From Verrucomicrobiota bacterium (lineage in GTDB: Bacteria; Verrucomicrobiota; Verrucomicrobiia; Limisphaerales; JADLHS01), in the NCBI GenBank assembly GCA_004297495.1, contig SCTL01000080.1, positions 1 through 7,519 on the forward strand: a stretch of DNA of 7,519 nucleotides. The letters run 5' to 3'. This document shows positions 6,955 to 7,519 of the stretch, in pieces; within the stretch, counting starts at the first letter, position 1, and every line of letters begins with the position of its first letter. Below the pieces are notes generated by a model. It did not search any database and was not told where the DNA came from. It saw nothing but the letters and a program-made list of their open reading frames with translations. The translations under genes and the position numbers were made by a program.

Positions 6955-7519
6955 TCAACTCCCCGCTTTCGCAAACTCGGTCCGAACTTGCGCGAGCGAT
7001 TCCGCCTCTAGTCCGGCGTAGGTGACATTCGGATCAACGATCTTCCGGCCCATGATTTCTTCCAACGTGGCCTGCGTGTAAATGGGCCGGGCGGTGGCGG
7101 TGGACTTGGTGCCGTACTGGCCGAGATTGGAAGCGAATATCCCCGCCGCGCTGAACGGAAGAAAATCTTCATAGCGCAGTCCCTCGGCTCGCACGCAACC
7201 GAGTCGCGCCAACTCGGCGGGATCGCTCGTCTTGATCGTGCCTGCCTTCGCTGCCGCCAGTCCTTTGGCTGTCGCGGAGTAGCGCGCGTAAACGAGCTTC
7301 TGCTCCAGCAAACCCGCGAGCGTCTTGGGAAACGCCGCAAAACATTTCGCGTAGGCGCGACGGTAGCCGTCGTAATCGCGCTTGATCAAATCTGGCTCGG
7401 CCTCGCGAATCTTTTCGGCAGCGGCGAGACATTCGTCGTAAAGCGCCCTGCCCTTCGGCGTCGTGGCGTAAAAGCGTTGCTCGATTTCGCCGAAGCGCGC
7501 GGTGCGAACCGTGTCCACC
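6955..7519 (-). CDS. hglS: 2-oxoadipate dioxygenase/decarboxylase (DUF1338, HglS/YdcJ family), C-terminal part
   Basis: The last 187 residues of a protein cut by the right edge; family members are about 450-465 residues. HglS is an Fe(II)-dependent enzyme with a vicinal-oxygen-chelate-like fold that converts 2-oxoadipate and O2 to 2-hydroxyglutarate and CO2. Recognisable elements, numbered within the visible part, are RFGEIEQRF (8-16), followed by TTPKGRALYDE, then RYEDFLPFSAAGIFASNLG around residue 123. The GEIEQR segment probably carries the metal-binding Glu (E294 in Pseudomonas putida HglS, by position), while the metal His residues lie outside the window. The second motif reads LPVSAAGIF in YdcJ/HglS as I recall it; here Val is Phe. 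The first codon in the window is an internal GTG (Val), not a start. The reading frame is open to the edge and ends in TGA at 6955. Its proximity to lat and the ALDH7 gene makes a lysine-catabolic role likely. Confidence 0.88.
   Translation of the reverse strand, partial: VDTVRTARFGEIEQRFYATTPKGRALYDECLAAAEKIREAEPDLIKRDYDGYRRAYAKCFAAFPKTLAGLLEQKLVYARYSATAKGLAAAKAGTIKTSDPAELARLGCVRAEGLRYEDFLPFSAAGIFASNLGQYGTKSTATARPIYTQATLEEIMGRKIVDPNVTYAGLEAESLAQVRTEFAKAGS

Overview
The window is GC-rich bacterial chromosome with densely packed metabolic genes and no mobile-element, CRISPR or RNA-gene signal. The gene set, the weak Shine-Dalgarno signals at most starts and the protein styles suggest an aerobic, hopanoid-making Gram-negative bacterium, possibly Verrucomicrobiota. 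That placement is an inference from general resemblance, not a phylogeny.

Layout, left to right. (1) Minus strand, 1-1334: a CPBP/CAAX-type membrane protease gene is followed 9 bp later by the start of thiL (thiamine-monophosphate kinase), which runs off the left edge. (2) A divergent intergenic region of about 170 bp. (3) Plus strand, 1508-3571: a full-length squalene-hopene cyclase (shc), with a DxDD catalytic motif and at least five QW repeats. No other hopanoid genes are visible. (4) Plus strand, 3665-6632: L-lysine 6-aminotransferase (lat), then 19 bp later an ALDH7/antiquitin-type alpha-aminoadipic semialdehyde dehydrogenase. (5) Minus strand, converging on the dehydrogenase gene: a 63-residue unknown ORF with a good Shine-Dalgarno sequence and a leader inverted repeat, and upstream of it the C-terminal 187 residues of a DUF1338/HglS-type 2-oxoadipate dioxygenase/decarboxylase, cut by the right edge.

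The most informative reading is that the right half is a lysine catabolic locus. Lat would turn lysine into 2-aminoadipate semialdehyde, the ALDH7 enzyme would oxidise this to 2-aminoadipate, an aminotransferase not seen here would give 2-oxoadipate, and the HglS-type enzyme would convert that to 2-hydroxyglutarate. This joins the lat/ALDH7 entry (best known from actinobacteria and beta-lactam precursor supply) to the HglS exit (known from Pseudomonas D-lysine catabolism and from plants). The small ORF lies inside this locus and is the least explained gene in the window.
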